Shown here: in pieces, positions 1 to 7,941 of the stretch
Numbering within the stretch: the first letter of the stretch is position 1
Layout: each line of letters begins with the position of its first letter
From: Streptomyces bicolor
GTDB lineage: Bacteria > Actinomycetota > Actinomycetes > Streptomycetales > Streptomycetaceae
Direction of reading: 5' to 3'
Assembly (NCBI RefSeq): GCF_000719285.1
Contig: NZ_JOFS01000041.1
Span: forward strand, 1 to 59,379
Length of the DNA stretch: 59,379 bases
Translations under genes and position numbers: made by a program
Notes under the pieces: generated by a model
Told to the model about the DNA's origin: nothing
Seen by the model: only the letters and a program-made list of their open reading frames with translations
Database searches by the model: none

Positions 1-1278
1 GGTCTGGGGCTGGGTCGGGGGCTGTGCGGGGCGCTGCGGTGGGGTTGGTGCGGGGCTCGGGGCTGGGCTCAGCGACGGTGGGGGATTGTGCGCGGGCATC
101 GGCGGAGAGGCCGGGGCAGGGATCCGTGTGCGGTCTTGCCCGGGGTTCTGCGCGGGGCTCTCCGAGGGGTGCTGCGGCAGAAACCCTGCGGGGAGCCGCG
201 CCGGGAGCCGTGGGGGACCTTGCGCGGGTTGGTGCGGGGGAACCTCTGCGGGGAGCGGCGCGGATTGCTGTGGGAGGACCTGCACTGGACTCTGCCCGGG
301 GGCGCCGGCGGCCGGGCTCTCCGAGGGACACTGCGGCTGAACTTCCGCGGGGACCCGCCCCGGGTTCTGCACGGGCTGCGGTTCGTACGGCCGAATCTGT
401 GCCGGAGCTGGCGCCGCGCTCTGTGCCGGAGCCTGCGTCGGGCTCAAAGCGGGCCGCTGCGGCATGACCTGCGTCGGCGGAGCCGCCGGTACGGGGCCGG
501 CCGTCAGCCTCTGCGGCACGGGATGTGCCGGCGCCTGCGCCTGCGCCTGCGCCTGCGCCTGCCCTGGTACCTGTGCCGGTGCATGCCCTGGAACCGGTGC
601 CGGTGCCGGAAGCCGTGTGAGGTCCCGGGAGGGGAACTGCGTCGGGCCGTGGGCCGTCAGCACGATGTCGGTGCCGACGCCGCCGTCGGGGGAGATGCGG
701 GTCAGTGCCTGCTGGTGGAGCTGGTCGAGGGGTGGGCGGTGGCCGCTGCGCAGGATGGTCGCGATGGCCTTCATGTACGTCGGCACCGCCACCGTACGGC
801 GGCTCGGCGGCGGGGCGATGCGGCCGTGGACCGCGTTGTTGCGGCCCGAGTCGAGGGGGTTCGCGCGCAGCCATTCCCAGGTCTCCGCGTCGGCGTGCAG
901 GTCGAGGACGAGGGACGTCGAACCGGGCGCGCGCAGGCGCAGTTCCTCGCGGATCCAGTGCCAGGGGAACCCGGTGTAGCGGACCGTCGCGGGGGTGGTG
1001 CGGGCCAGCGCGAGGTGGGGCAGGTGCTGGCGGCGGTCCAGTTGCAGCTGCCCGGTGACGAACACGGTGAGCGGGGTGTGCGCGGCCGCCGCGGCTCGCA
1101 GCCGGGTCAGGACGGCCTGCGGCTCCAGGGGGTCGGCGAGTTCCACGACGTTCGCCGTGTCCGTGCCGGACAGCACCGCGGGCGGTACGGCGGCGAGGAC
1201 GGGGAGCACGGAGGCGGCGTCCACCAGACAGCCCTTGCCCGCGGGTGCGGCGGCCAGCAGCAGCACGGTTCCGGGCAT
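1..1278 (-). CDS. Pro/Gln/Ala-rich hypothetical protein, 3' end outside window
   Basis: The minus-strand frame starting with ATG at 1278 stays open to the window edge, so at least 425 residues are present and the C terminus is missing. The first 215 or so residues look globular, with no motif I recognise (it starts MPGTVLLLAAAPAGKGC). After that the chain becomes a long low-complexity tail of Pro, Gln and Ala with runs such as QAQAQAQA, typical of a disordered linker. Upstream of the ATG (transcript sense) there is a purine-rich GGGGAGGG, a good ribosome binding site. No signal peptide or transmembrane segment is evident. The plus-strand frames over this stretch are Gly/Arg-rich shadows. Function unknown. 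Confidence 0.75.
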   Translation of the reverse strand, partial: MPGTVLLLAAAPAGKGCLVDAASVLPVLAAVPPAVLSGTDTANVVELADPLEPQAVLTRLRAAAAAHTPLTVFVTGQLQLDRRQHLPHLALARTTPATVRYTGFPWHWIREELRLRAPGSTSLVLDLHADAETWEWLRANPLDSGRNNAVHGRIAPPPSRRTVAVPTYMKAIATILRSGHRPPLDQLHQQALTRISPDGGVGTDIVLTAHGPTQFPSRDLTRLPAPAPVPGHAPAQVPGQAQAQAQAQAPAHPVPQRLTAGPVPAAPPTQVMPQRPALSPTQAPAQSAAPAPAQIRPYEPQPVQNPGRVPAEVQPQCPSESPAAGAPGQSPVQVLPQQSAPLPAEVPPHQPAQGPPRLPARLPAGFLPQHPSESPAQNPGQDRTRIPAPASPPMPAHNPPPSLSPAPSPAPTPPQRPAQPPTQPQT

Positions 1279-1347
1279 CGGTCCCTCCCCATCCCCCGTC
1301 GATCACGTACGGCAGCACGGTAACCGCTGCGGCTGGAAAGCGGGTTC

Positions 1348-2538
1348 TCAGGACCGTTTACGCCCGATTCCATCCCCATTTCCCACCCCATTCCCCACAC
1401 CGGCCCTCCTCCGCACCGCGAACACCGTCGTGTCGTCGGCCAGATGCCCCCCGCAGTGCTGCAGGGTGCGTTCCCGGACGAAGTCGACCAGGCGTGCGGG
1501 ACGTGCGACACCGGGGTCGGCGGCGACGGCCGCGGCGACATCGGCGGCGAGCGGATAGAAAGCGCCCTCGCCATCCCTGGCCTCGGTCACGCCGTCCGTC
1601 GTCAGCAGCAGCGTCTCGCCGGGCGCGAGCGGCACGTGGAGCAGGGGCGGCGGACCTTCGGCGGGGGCGAGTTCGCCGTAGCCGAGGGGAAGGCCGTGGC
1701 CGGGCGGCAGGGGCCGTACGCCGTCGGGGCCGACGACCAGCGGGGCGTCGTGGCCGAGCACCACGGCGTCCAGCGCGCCCGGCTGCTCCTCGGGGAAGCC
1801 GAGCAGCACGGCGGTGGCGAACCGGTCGCCCTCCTCCCTGCCGAGCGCCGCGCGCATGAGGATGTGCCGCTGCATACGCAGCTCCAGGCATACGGCGACC
1901 GTCGTCAGGTCCGCCTCGTGATAGGCGGCCTCGCGGAACGTGCCGAGCAGCGCGGCCGCCGCCTCCACCGCGCCGAGCCCCTTGCCCTGGACGTCGCCGA
2001 GGATGACGCGGGTGCCGTGCAGGCCGATCTGGATGTCGTAGAAGTCGCCGCCGACCCTGGCCTCGCTGTCGGCGGAGAGGTAGACGGCCGCGTGGTCGAG
2101 GCCGCCCCAGCCCGGGGGCAGCGGGCGCAGCACGGTGCGGCGGATGGTCTCGGCGACGTCCTGGATGTGCAGCATGCGCCGCTCGCCGCGCACCCGGACC
2201 ACGCAGGCCAGCGTGGCGAGGACGCCGCCGATGCCGGCGAGGACTAGGTCGGGCAGGCCGGCCTCGTACTCGTACGGCAGGACGGCGTCCGCGGCGAGAT
2301 ACGTGAGGGGGGCCAGCACCGCGTACACGGCCGTCCCCCACACCCCGCAGATCGCGGCGGCGATACCGGGCACCAGCACGATCCAGGACAGGATCCGGAA
2401 GTTGCTGCTGGTCCTGAAGTCGACCAGCACGATGCCGACGAGCAGCAGCAGCGGCGGCACCCAGGCGACACTCCGGCCGCGCACGCGCAGCAGCGTTCCG
2501 CCCTGCGGGCCGGCTGAACCGTCGCTTACGGCCCTCAT
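1348..2538 (-). CDS. Membrane-anchored SpoIIE-type PP2C phosphatase
   Basis: About 396 residues. The N terminus (roughly residues 20-110) carries about four hydrophobic segments. The rest is a SpoIIE/PP2C-type phosphatase domain with the metal-binding blocks GGDFYDI, LGDVQGKG, TTDGVTEARD and HLADDTTVFAV. Such enzymes dephosphorylate serine/threonine on partner proteins, often anti-anti-sigma factors, and act at the inner face of the membrane here. The frame continues upstream to 2676, but I start at ATG 2538 because GAGG sits just before it and the extra 46 residues look like untranslated leader. No kinase or anti-sigma partner is adjacent, so the substrate is unknown. The C terminus ends in a short Gly/Asn-rich tail. 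Confidence 0.9.
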   Translation of the reverse strand: MRAVSDGSAGPQGGTLLRVRGRSVAWVPPLLLLVGIVLVDFRTSSNFRILSWIVLVPGIAAAICGVWGTAVYAVLAPLTYLAADAVLPYEYEAGLPDLVLAGIGGVLATLACVVRVRGERRMLHIQDVAETIRRTVLRPLPPGWGGLDHAAVYLSADSEARVGGDFYDIQIGLHGTRVILGDVQGKGLGAVEAAAALLGTFREAAYHEADLTTVAVCLELRMQRHILMRAALGREEGDRFATAVLLGFPEEQPGALDAVVLGHDAPLVVGPDGVRPLPPGHGLPLGYGELAPAEGPPPLLHVPLAPGETLLLTTDGVTEARDGEGAFYPLAADVAAAVAADPGVARPARLVDFVRERTLQHCGGHLADDTTVFAVRRRAGVGNGVGNGDGIGRKRS

Positions 2539-2733
2539 GAGCCTCAGCGAAGCACGCCGTGGGTTCGGCCGCATCCGGGTGCCCGGGGTTGCGGCGACCG
2601 TCCCTGGGGGCTGCGGGCGGGTCGACGGGCTGAGAAGACCGTGACCGGCGCTGAAGACTGACCGCCGACTTGCCACCCGGTCCCCTCAGGTGTGCCCTTG
2701 ATTGCGGGGGCGACGAGTGAGAGGAGTGCTCTC

Positions 2734-3192
2734 ATGGCTCATGCGGCACCCGCGTCCGGTGGAGGGACGTCAAGGGCGGTGGGGACCGGGGCGAGTGGTC
2801 TGCCCGATGTGTTCAGTGCGCGGACGCACCGCATCGCGAGCGTCGCAGTGCCGGTGGTCCTCGGGCTGATCTACGGCTACTGGGCCGCGGCGAACCGGCG
2901 CTCCGGCGGCGAGATCACCGGCTGGAACCTGCTCTTCGGCTTCGTGACCTCGATCGCGTTCATGGTGCTCTACGTCGCCGTACGCGCCCTCGCGTCCCGC
3001 GTGCGGCGCGAGTTGCACGCGATCCTGTGGGCCGCCTTCATCGGCAGTGCGTTCGGGTTCCTGTACAACCAGAGCGACAACACCGTGCTGAAGTCCACGG
3101 CCATAGGGGTCACGGTCGGCGCGGTCTGCTTCGTCGTGCTGTTCTACCGCTACTACACGCACGAGGACGCCGAGGGCCACCGCATCCGGTGA
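2734..3192 (+). CDS. Small four-TM membrane protein
   Basis: 152 residues with a short polar N terminus and four hydrophobic segments (about residues 34-52, 66-86, 96-110 and 120-138), ending in a charged, His-containing tail. The start at ATG 2734 is fixed by GAGAGGAG eight bases upstream; an upstream in-frame ATG-like codon at 2692 lacks such a site. The gene is divergent from the phosphatase at 1348-2538. A hairpin at 3205-3236 follows the stop codon. I know of no function for this protein; it looks like the uncharacterised small membrane proteins common in Streptomyces. Confidence 0.85.
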   Translation: MAHAAPASGGGTSRAVGTGASGLPDVFSARTHRIASVAVPVVLGLIYGYWAAANRRSGGEITGWNLLFGFVTSIAFMVLYVAVRALASRVRRELHAILWAAFIGSAFGFLYNQSDNTVLKSTAIGVTVGAVCFVVLFYRYYTHEDAEGHRIR

Positions 3193-3204
3193 CGGACGCA
3201 CGGA

Positions 3205-3236
3205 TCGGCCCCGGTCACAACTGGCGCCGGGGCCGA
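3205..3236 (+). terminator. Hairpin terminator after small membrane protein
   Basis: TCGGCCCCGG and CCGGGGCCGA form a perfect 10-bp stem with a 12-base loop, starting 12 bases after the stop codon at 3192 and followed by a pyrimidine-rich stretch (TTCCCCTTCATCT). It probably ends the 2734-3192 transcript. Confidence 0.7.
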
Positions 3237-3451
3237 CCCGTTCCCCTTCATCTCCCCTTCATCCACCCACGGTCACGTCACCGCACAGTCACGCTCCAGT
3301 TCCACGACCCGGAAACCGTCACGCTCCACTCCTCGTCGTTCGATCCACTCCCCACATCCATGAGACACCCGTTCGGGTGAACGCTCCACCGGAGAGCGGA
3401 TCCGTGCGGCCGTATGCACGCACAGTGCTGGCGCCCCCGCCCCCGTGACCC

Positions 3452-4384
3452 TTGCCTGAGAAGGTGCCCACCCGTCTGCGGAACGCCCTGTCGGCAGCGC
3501 TGATCGCCCTGTCGTGCCTCCTCGTGCCGTTCGGCGCGCTGGCGGCCTGGGTGACGTACGGGCTCGCCGACACCGGCCGGTACGTCACCGCGATGGCGCC
3601 GCTCGCCGCGGATCCGGCCGTGCAGGGTGCGGTGGCGGACACCGTCGGGGCGGGGATCGTGCAGGAGGTCGTCCCCCGGCTCGACCACGAGCTCGGCGCG
3701 CGCGACGAATACGGCGCCGTGCGCCCCTTCGTGTACGACGCGGTGCGCTCGTTCACCCGGACCGAGGCCTTCCGCACGGCGTGGGATGCGGGCAACAGGG
3801 CGGTCCACGACGCCGTGCTGAGTGCCCTTCAGGACGGTCGCCAGGGCGCGGTCACCGTCGACCTCGCCCCGGTCACCGCCCAGATCAAACGCCAACTCGC
3901 ACGGGAACACGTGCCGTTCGCACACAACATCCCGGTCGAGCACACCGCGGTCCCGGTGCTCCCGGCGCACGAGCTGGACCGGCTCAGGAAGGGGTACCAC
4001 GTGCTCGAAATCGCCGGTTTCTGGCTGCCCGTCTCGGCCGCCGTCCTCGCCGCGACCGGCATCGCCGTCGCCGCCTGCCGCCGTCGCGCCATCACGGCGA
4101 CCGCGCTGGGCACGGCTCTCGGCGGCGCGTTCCTGCTGCTCGCGGTGGTCCTCGGCCGTCGGCTCACGCTGGCCGACCTGCCCGAGGCGGCCCACCGACC
4201 GGCCGCGGGCGCGGTCTACGACGCCCTGACGGCGACCCTGCGCACGGTGTCCTGGCTGCTCATCGCCCTCGGCCTGACGGCAGCCCTCGTCTGCCGGCTC
4301 ACCGAGCTGCTCGCGCGACGCCGGCGAGCGTCCGCAGTGCCCGCCGCAGATCCGGCTCCGGGGCCGACGCGAGCCCGAGTCTGA
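3452..4384 (+). CDS. Hypothetical membrane protein
   Basis: 310 residues: one N-terminal hydrophobic segment (about residues 11-33), a long loop predicted to be extracytoplasmic (about 35-185) and three further hydrophobic segments near 190-212, 217-240 and 268-290. The start is uncertain: TTG 3452 or GTG 3464, both in frame, neither with a strong ribosome binding site. The topology resembles the many uncharacterised integral membrane proteins of Streptomyces. The last 86 bases overlap the convergent MocR gene on the other strand; the Arg/Pro-rich tail lies in that overlap. No catalytic motif was recognised. Confidence 0.7.
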   Translation: MPEKVPTRLRNALSAALIALSCLLVPFGALAAWVTYGLADTGRYVTAMAPLAADPAVQGAVADTVGAGIVQEVVPRLDHELGARDEYGAVRPFVYDAVRSFTRTEAFRTAWDAGNRAVHDAVLSALQDGRQGAVTVDLAPVTAQIKRQLAREHVPFAHNIPVEHTAVPVLPAHELDRLRKGYHVLEIAGFWLPVSAAVLAATGIAVAACRRRAITATALGTALGGAFLLLAVVLGRRLTLADLPEAAHRPAAGAVYDALTATLRTVSWLLIALGLTAALVCRLTELLARRRRASAVPAADPAPGPTRARV

Positions 4385-5639
4385 CCGCGTCCGGGGTGCG
4401 GTTCGGGTCGACGGCGAAGGCGGGGCCGGGGGTGATGGCGATGCCGTGCGCTGCCGCGGCGGCCGTGAAGGTGTCCGCGCGCCACGGCGCCGGCAGCTCC
4501 CACCAGGCGAAACAGGCGCGCGGATCGGACCGTACGGCGAACCCGCGCAGCTCCTCGCCGAGGATCCGCTGCCGGTGCGCCGCGTCCGCCCGCTTGGCCG
4601 CGACCAGCCGCTCCACCGTGCCGTCCGCGATCCACCGCACGGCCGCCTCCACCGCGAACCGCCCCGCACTCCACCCACCGGACCGCACCGCCGCCGCCAC
4701 CGCCTCGACCCGCGCCTCGGGCACGACGGCGAAACCGACGGTGAGCCCGGGGGCGACGCGCTTGGAGAGGCTGTCGACGACATGGGTGAGGCCGGGCGCG
4801 TGGGCGGCGAAGGGGTCGTCGGCCGCTTCGCCCGTGCCACCCATGAGGAAGGACCAGATGCGGTCCTCGACCACGGGGATGTTCAAGTCGATGGCCAGAC
4901 GGGCGAGTTGGCGTCGGCGCTCGGGGCTCGTCGTCGCCGACGTCGGGTTGTGCAGGGTCGGCTGCAGGTACAGCGCGGCCAGCGGCGCCGTGCGGTGGGC
5001 GGCGGCGACGGACTCCGGGCGTGGGCCCTCCTCGTCCATGGCCAGCGGCACCAGGGTGATGCCGAGCCGGGCGGCGATCTCCTTGACCACGGGGTACGTA
5101 AGCGCCTCGGCGCCGACCCGGCCGCCCGGCCGGACGAGGGAGGCGAGGGCGGCGGCGATGGCCTGGCGGCCGTTGCCGGTGAACAGGACCTGGGCGGGGG
5201 CGGGGCGCCAGCCGGGGGTGGCGAGAAGCGCGGCGGCCGCCTCCCGGGCCGCGATCGTGCCGGTGGCGGCGGCCGGACGCAGGGCCTCGGCCAGCACGTC
5301 GGGGCGCAGAAGCGGCGCGAAGGTGGTGGCGAGCAGCTCCGACTGGCCGGGCACGGAAGGGTAGTTGAGCTCCAGATTCACCGGCGCCGCGGTCGCCGCC
5401 TCGACGAGCGCCCGCCCGGACCCGGCCGGAGCGGCGGCCCGCACGAACGTCCCACGGCCGACCTCGCCGACGACCAGCCCTCGCCGTACGAGTTCTGCGT
5501 ACACCCGCCCCGCCGTCGACCCGGCGATTCCGCGCCGCCGCGCGAACGCCCGCTGCGGCGGCAGCCGTTCGCCGGGCTTGAGCCGGCCGGCCGTGATGTC
5601 GTCGGCTATGCGGTCGGCGAGGTGCCGGTAGTCGTTCAC
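4299..5639 (-). CDS. MocR/PdxR-type regulator (GntR HTH fused to aminotransferase domain)
   Basis: About 446 residues. Residues 1-75 form a GntR winged helix (ADDITAGRLKPGERLPPQR, then a Gly/Arg-rich recognition region). The rest resembles a fold-type I aminotransferase, with the expected PLP-lysine segment VVDSLSKRVAPG and the Asn/Pro block LYLQPTLHNPTS. MocR proteins bind PLP or an aldimine as effector and usually control a divergent gene. I chose GTG 5639, preceded by GGGGGAG; an ATG at 5657 lies inside an operator repeat and is less likely. It is divergent from the alpha/beta hydrolase at 5733, which is the likely target along with its own promoter. The 3' end overlaps the convergent membrane protein gene by 86 bases. 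Confidence 0.88.
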   Translation of the reverse strand: MNDYRHLADRIADDITAGRLKPGERLPPQRAFARRRGIAGSTAGRVYAELVRRGLVVGEVGRGTFVRAAAPAGSGRALVEAATAAPVNLELNYPSVPGQSELLATTFAPLLRPDVLAEALRPAAATGTIAAREAAAALLATPGWRPAPAQVLFTGNGRQAIAAALASLVRPGGRVGAEALTYPVVKEIAARLGITLVPLAMDEEGPRPESVAAAHRTAPLAALYLQPTLHNPTSATTSPERRRQLARLAIDLNIPVVEDRIWSFLMGGTGEAADDPFAAHAPGLTHVVDSLSKRVAPGLTVGFAVVPEARVEAVAAAVRSGGWSAGRFAVEAAVRWIADGTVERLVAAKRADAAHRQRILGEELRGFAVRSDPRACFAWWELPAPWRADTFTAAAAAHGIAITPGPAFAVDPNRTPDAVRLGLASAPEPDLRRALRTLAGVARAAR

Positions 5640-5650
5640 GTGCGCTCCCC

Positions 5651-5705
5651 CTGACATTGCACCGAGCTGACATTGCACCGAGAGCAAAGATCTTATTGCA
5701 CCGAG
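5651..5705. promoter_or_regulatory. Triple direct-repeat operator between MocR gene and hydrolase
   Basis: CTGACATTGCACCGAG occurs twice in perfect tandem (5651-5666 and 5667-5682), and the 11-base core ATTGCACCGAG returns at 5695-5705. The core copies start at 5656, 5672 and 5695. They lie in the 93-bp divergent intergenic region between the MocR-type gene and the hydrolase. Tandem direct repeats are the known operator form for MocR regulators, so this is probably the binding site of the adjacent regulator. That assignment is inference. Confidence 0.75.
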
Positions 5706-5732
5706 GAGTTGAGCCGATCTAGGGTCGTTCAC

Positions 5733-6521
5733 ATGAGCCCCTTCCTCGCATACGAGGACAAAGGCGACGCCGGCGTCGACACGCCGTCGACTCCCCTCGT
5801 CCTCGTCCACGGCCACCCCTTCGACCGCACGATGTGGACCCCGCAGCTCGAGGCGTTCTCCGCCACCCGCCGCGTGATCGCCCCCGACCTGCGCGGCTAC
5901 GGCGCCTCCCCGGTCGTCCCCGGCATCACGCTTCTCTCGGACTTCGCCCGGGACCTCGAGTCCCTGCTGGACGACCTGAAGGTGGAGACCTTCGTGCTGG
6001 CGGGCCTGTCGATGGGCGGCCAGATCGTCATGGAGTGCTACGCCCGCTTCCCCGGCCGCATCCGAGGCCTGGTCCTCGCGGACACCTTCCCGGCGGCGGA
6101 GACGCCGGAGGGCAAGCGGGCGCGGGGCGCCATGGCGGACCGGCTGCTGCGTGAGGGCATGCGCGGATACGCCGACGAGGTACTGGAGAAGATGGTCGCG
6201 CCGTACGCGAACGCCCAGGTCAAGGCCCACGTCCACCGCATGATGACGGCGACTTCACCCGAGGGCGCCGCGGCGGCCCTGCGCGGCCGCGCCGAACGCC
6301 CCGACTACCGCGCCCTGCTGACCCGCGTCACGGTCCCCACCCTGGTCGTCGTAGGCGCGGACGACGCCTACACCCCCGTCGCCGACGCGGAGTCGATGCA
6401 CACCGCGCTCCCGGACTCGACACTGCGGGTGATCGACGGGGCGGCCCATATGCCGAACCTGGAGCGGCCGGGGGAGTTCAACGAGGCGTTGGGGGCGCTT
6501 CTGGCGCGGGTCGACGGGTGA
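5733..6521 (+). CDS. Alpha/beta hydrolase
   Basis: 262 residues with a full alpha/beta-hydrolase layout: oxyanion-hole region LVHGHPFD, nucleophile elbow GLSMGG with Ser93, acid in VVGADDAYTP (about Asp211) and catalytic His239 in GAAHMPNLERP. The overall pattern is like esterases and 3-oxoadipate-enol-lactonase-like hydrolases, but the substrate cannot be read from sequence. The start at ATG 5733 matches the family N terminus; the 20 upstream codons overlap the operator repeats. Divergent from, and probably controlled by, the MocR regulator. Confidence 0.9.
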   Translation: MSPFLAYEDKGDAGVDTPSTPLVLVHGHPFDRTMWTPQLEAFSATRRVIAPDLRGYGASPVVPGITLLSDFARDLESLLDDLKVETFVLAGLSMGGQIVMECYARFPGRIRGLVLADTFPAAETPEGKRARGAMADRLLREGMRGYADEVLEKMVAPYANAQVKAHVHRMMTATSPEGAAAALRGRAERPDYRALLTRVTVPTLVVVGADDAYTPVADAESMHTALPDSTLRVIDGAAHMPNLERPGEFNEALGALLARVDG

Positions 6522-6563
6522 GCCGTAATCCGGGCAACGGTTGACTCGTTGCTCCGCCGCCTC

Positions 6564-6764
6564 CTATGAACCGCTCACAGCCATGTTCATGACGGCCACG
6601 AGCAACACGCAAGTGATCGCCACCCCCTGCATGGCCGTCGCCCAGCCGGGCATCGGTTCGCCCTTCCTGGACGCCGACTGCCTGGCGGTGACGGCGATCA
6701 CCAGCCCGACGACGGCGATGGGGGCGAGGAGCAGGGTCAGCCAATCGACCTGTACACGCGTCAT
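6564..6764 (-). CDS. Small two-TM membrane protein
   Basis: 66 residues: hydrophobic segments at about 8-26 and 44-62 joined by a short basic loop (ARQSASRKGEPMP). AAGGAGAT lies at good spacing before ATG 6764, so translation is likely. Convergent with the hydrolase gene ending at 6521. No function known. Confidence 0.75.
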   Translation of the reverse strand: MTRVQVDWLTLLLAPIAVVGLVIAVTARQSASRKGEPMPGWATAMQGVAITCVLLVAVMNMAVSGS

Positions 6765-6919
6765 CCCGGATCTCCTTGCTTCCGCTCGATGACCGGCGCC
6801 CCATCATCGACGCGTACCGCCGGGACCCCTCCCGACCGGCCGCCACGCAACCTTCGCCCCACGGTCCCCGTCTTTGAGGGAGGATTCGGGCATCCCACCC
6901 GCGAGCGGAAGGCCGGGCC

Positions 6920-7921
6920 TTGGAGACTGCGGCTGCCGAGTGGACGGCCTTCCCGGACGGCGTGCCGGAACGACGGCGTGGGCGGCGGCTCGGCACCTGG
7001 TCGGCCGCCCTGCTGTTCCTCGGCGTCAGCGCGGTCGTCGGCTGTCGCGTCGCCGACACCGACGGCATCACCCCCGTCCCGCAGTTCCTCGCCTTCCTGC
7101 CGTGGCTGCTGGTGCCCACCGGCTTCGGGCTGCTGCTCGCGCTGTTCTCCCGCTGGTGGGCCGGCGTCGTGTGGGCCGTCGCGCTGCTCGGGCTGCTGGC
7201 GTGGTTCATCGAGCCGTACGGGAAGAGCAGTGAGCCGGGCGGGCCGCCGCTCGCCTCGTTCCGGGTGCTGACCTCGAACGTCGAGTTCGGGCACGCGACC
7301 GACGCCCTGGTCGCCGCCGTCCGTCGCGAGAAGCCGGACATCGTGTTCGTCCAGGAATGCGAGTACACCTGCGACGCCACACTCAGGCAGGCCCTCGGCA
7401 CCGACTATCCGCACCGGGCTGCCCAGGTGGCCGCAGGATCGGCGGGCTCCGTCGTGCTCAGCCGGTTCCCGCTCACGTCCGCCGAGGGCGTCCCCAGCAC
7501 CATGGCGATGCCCGGCGCCGTCGCCGACGTGCACGGGCACGCCGTACGGCTGCAGCTCGCGCACCCCATGCCGCCGCTGCCCGGCGGGACCGACCTGTGG
7601 CGCCGCGAACTGGGCGAGCTGCGCGACTTCGCCGCCAAGGAGGACAGCACCCCCCTGATCCTCGCCGGCGACTTCAACGCCTCCCAGGACCACGCCGCCT
7701 TCCGCCGCATCCTCGACACCGGGTTGCGCGACGCCACCCGGCTCACCGGCGACGACCGCACACCCAGCTGGCCCGCGCGCACCGCCCCGACGTTCGGCGT
7801 GCAGATCGACCACGTGCTGCTCTCCGCCGACATCTCCGCCCGCACGGCCCGCTTCCTCGACCTGCCCGGCACGGACCACCGCGCGCTGCTCACCGAAGTC
7901 ACACTTCACCGGCGCCGATAG
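6920..7921 (+). CDS. Membrane-anchored endonuclease/exonuclease/phosphatase-family protein
   Basis: 333 residues. Three N-terminal hydrophobic segments (about residues 25-98) are followed by an EEP-fold domain with the family blocks LTSNVEFG, IVFVQECEY, LILAGDFNAS and the C-terminal DH pair in GTDHRALLTEV. Such domains cleave phosphodiester or phosphomonoester bonds (nucleic acids, inositol phosphates, sphingomyelin); in this membrane-tethered Streptomyces type the domain faces outward and the substrate is unknown. The start is TTG 6920, with GGAAGG just upstream. The last bases approach the FUSC gene start at 7942 (20 bp), so the two may be co-transcribed. Confidence 0.88.
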   Translation: METAAAEWTAFPDGVPERRRGRRLGTWSAALLFLGVSAVVGCRVADTDGITPVPQFLAFLPWLLVPTGFGLLLALFSRWWAGVVWAVALLGLLAWFIEPYGKSSEPGGPPLASFRVLTSNVEFGHATDALVAAVRREKPDIVFVQECEYTCDATLRQALGTDYPHRAAQVAAGSAGSVVLSRFPLTSAEGVPSTMAMPGAVADVHGHAVRLQLAHPMPPLPGGTDLWRRELGELRDFAAKEDSTPLILAGDFNASQDHAAFRRILDTGLRDATRLTGDDRTPSWPARTAPTFGVQIDHVLLSADISARTARFLDLPGTDHRALLTEVTLHRRR

Positions 7922-7941
7922 GCCGAACACGGGTGCTCATA

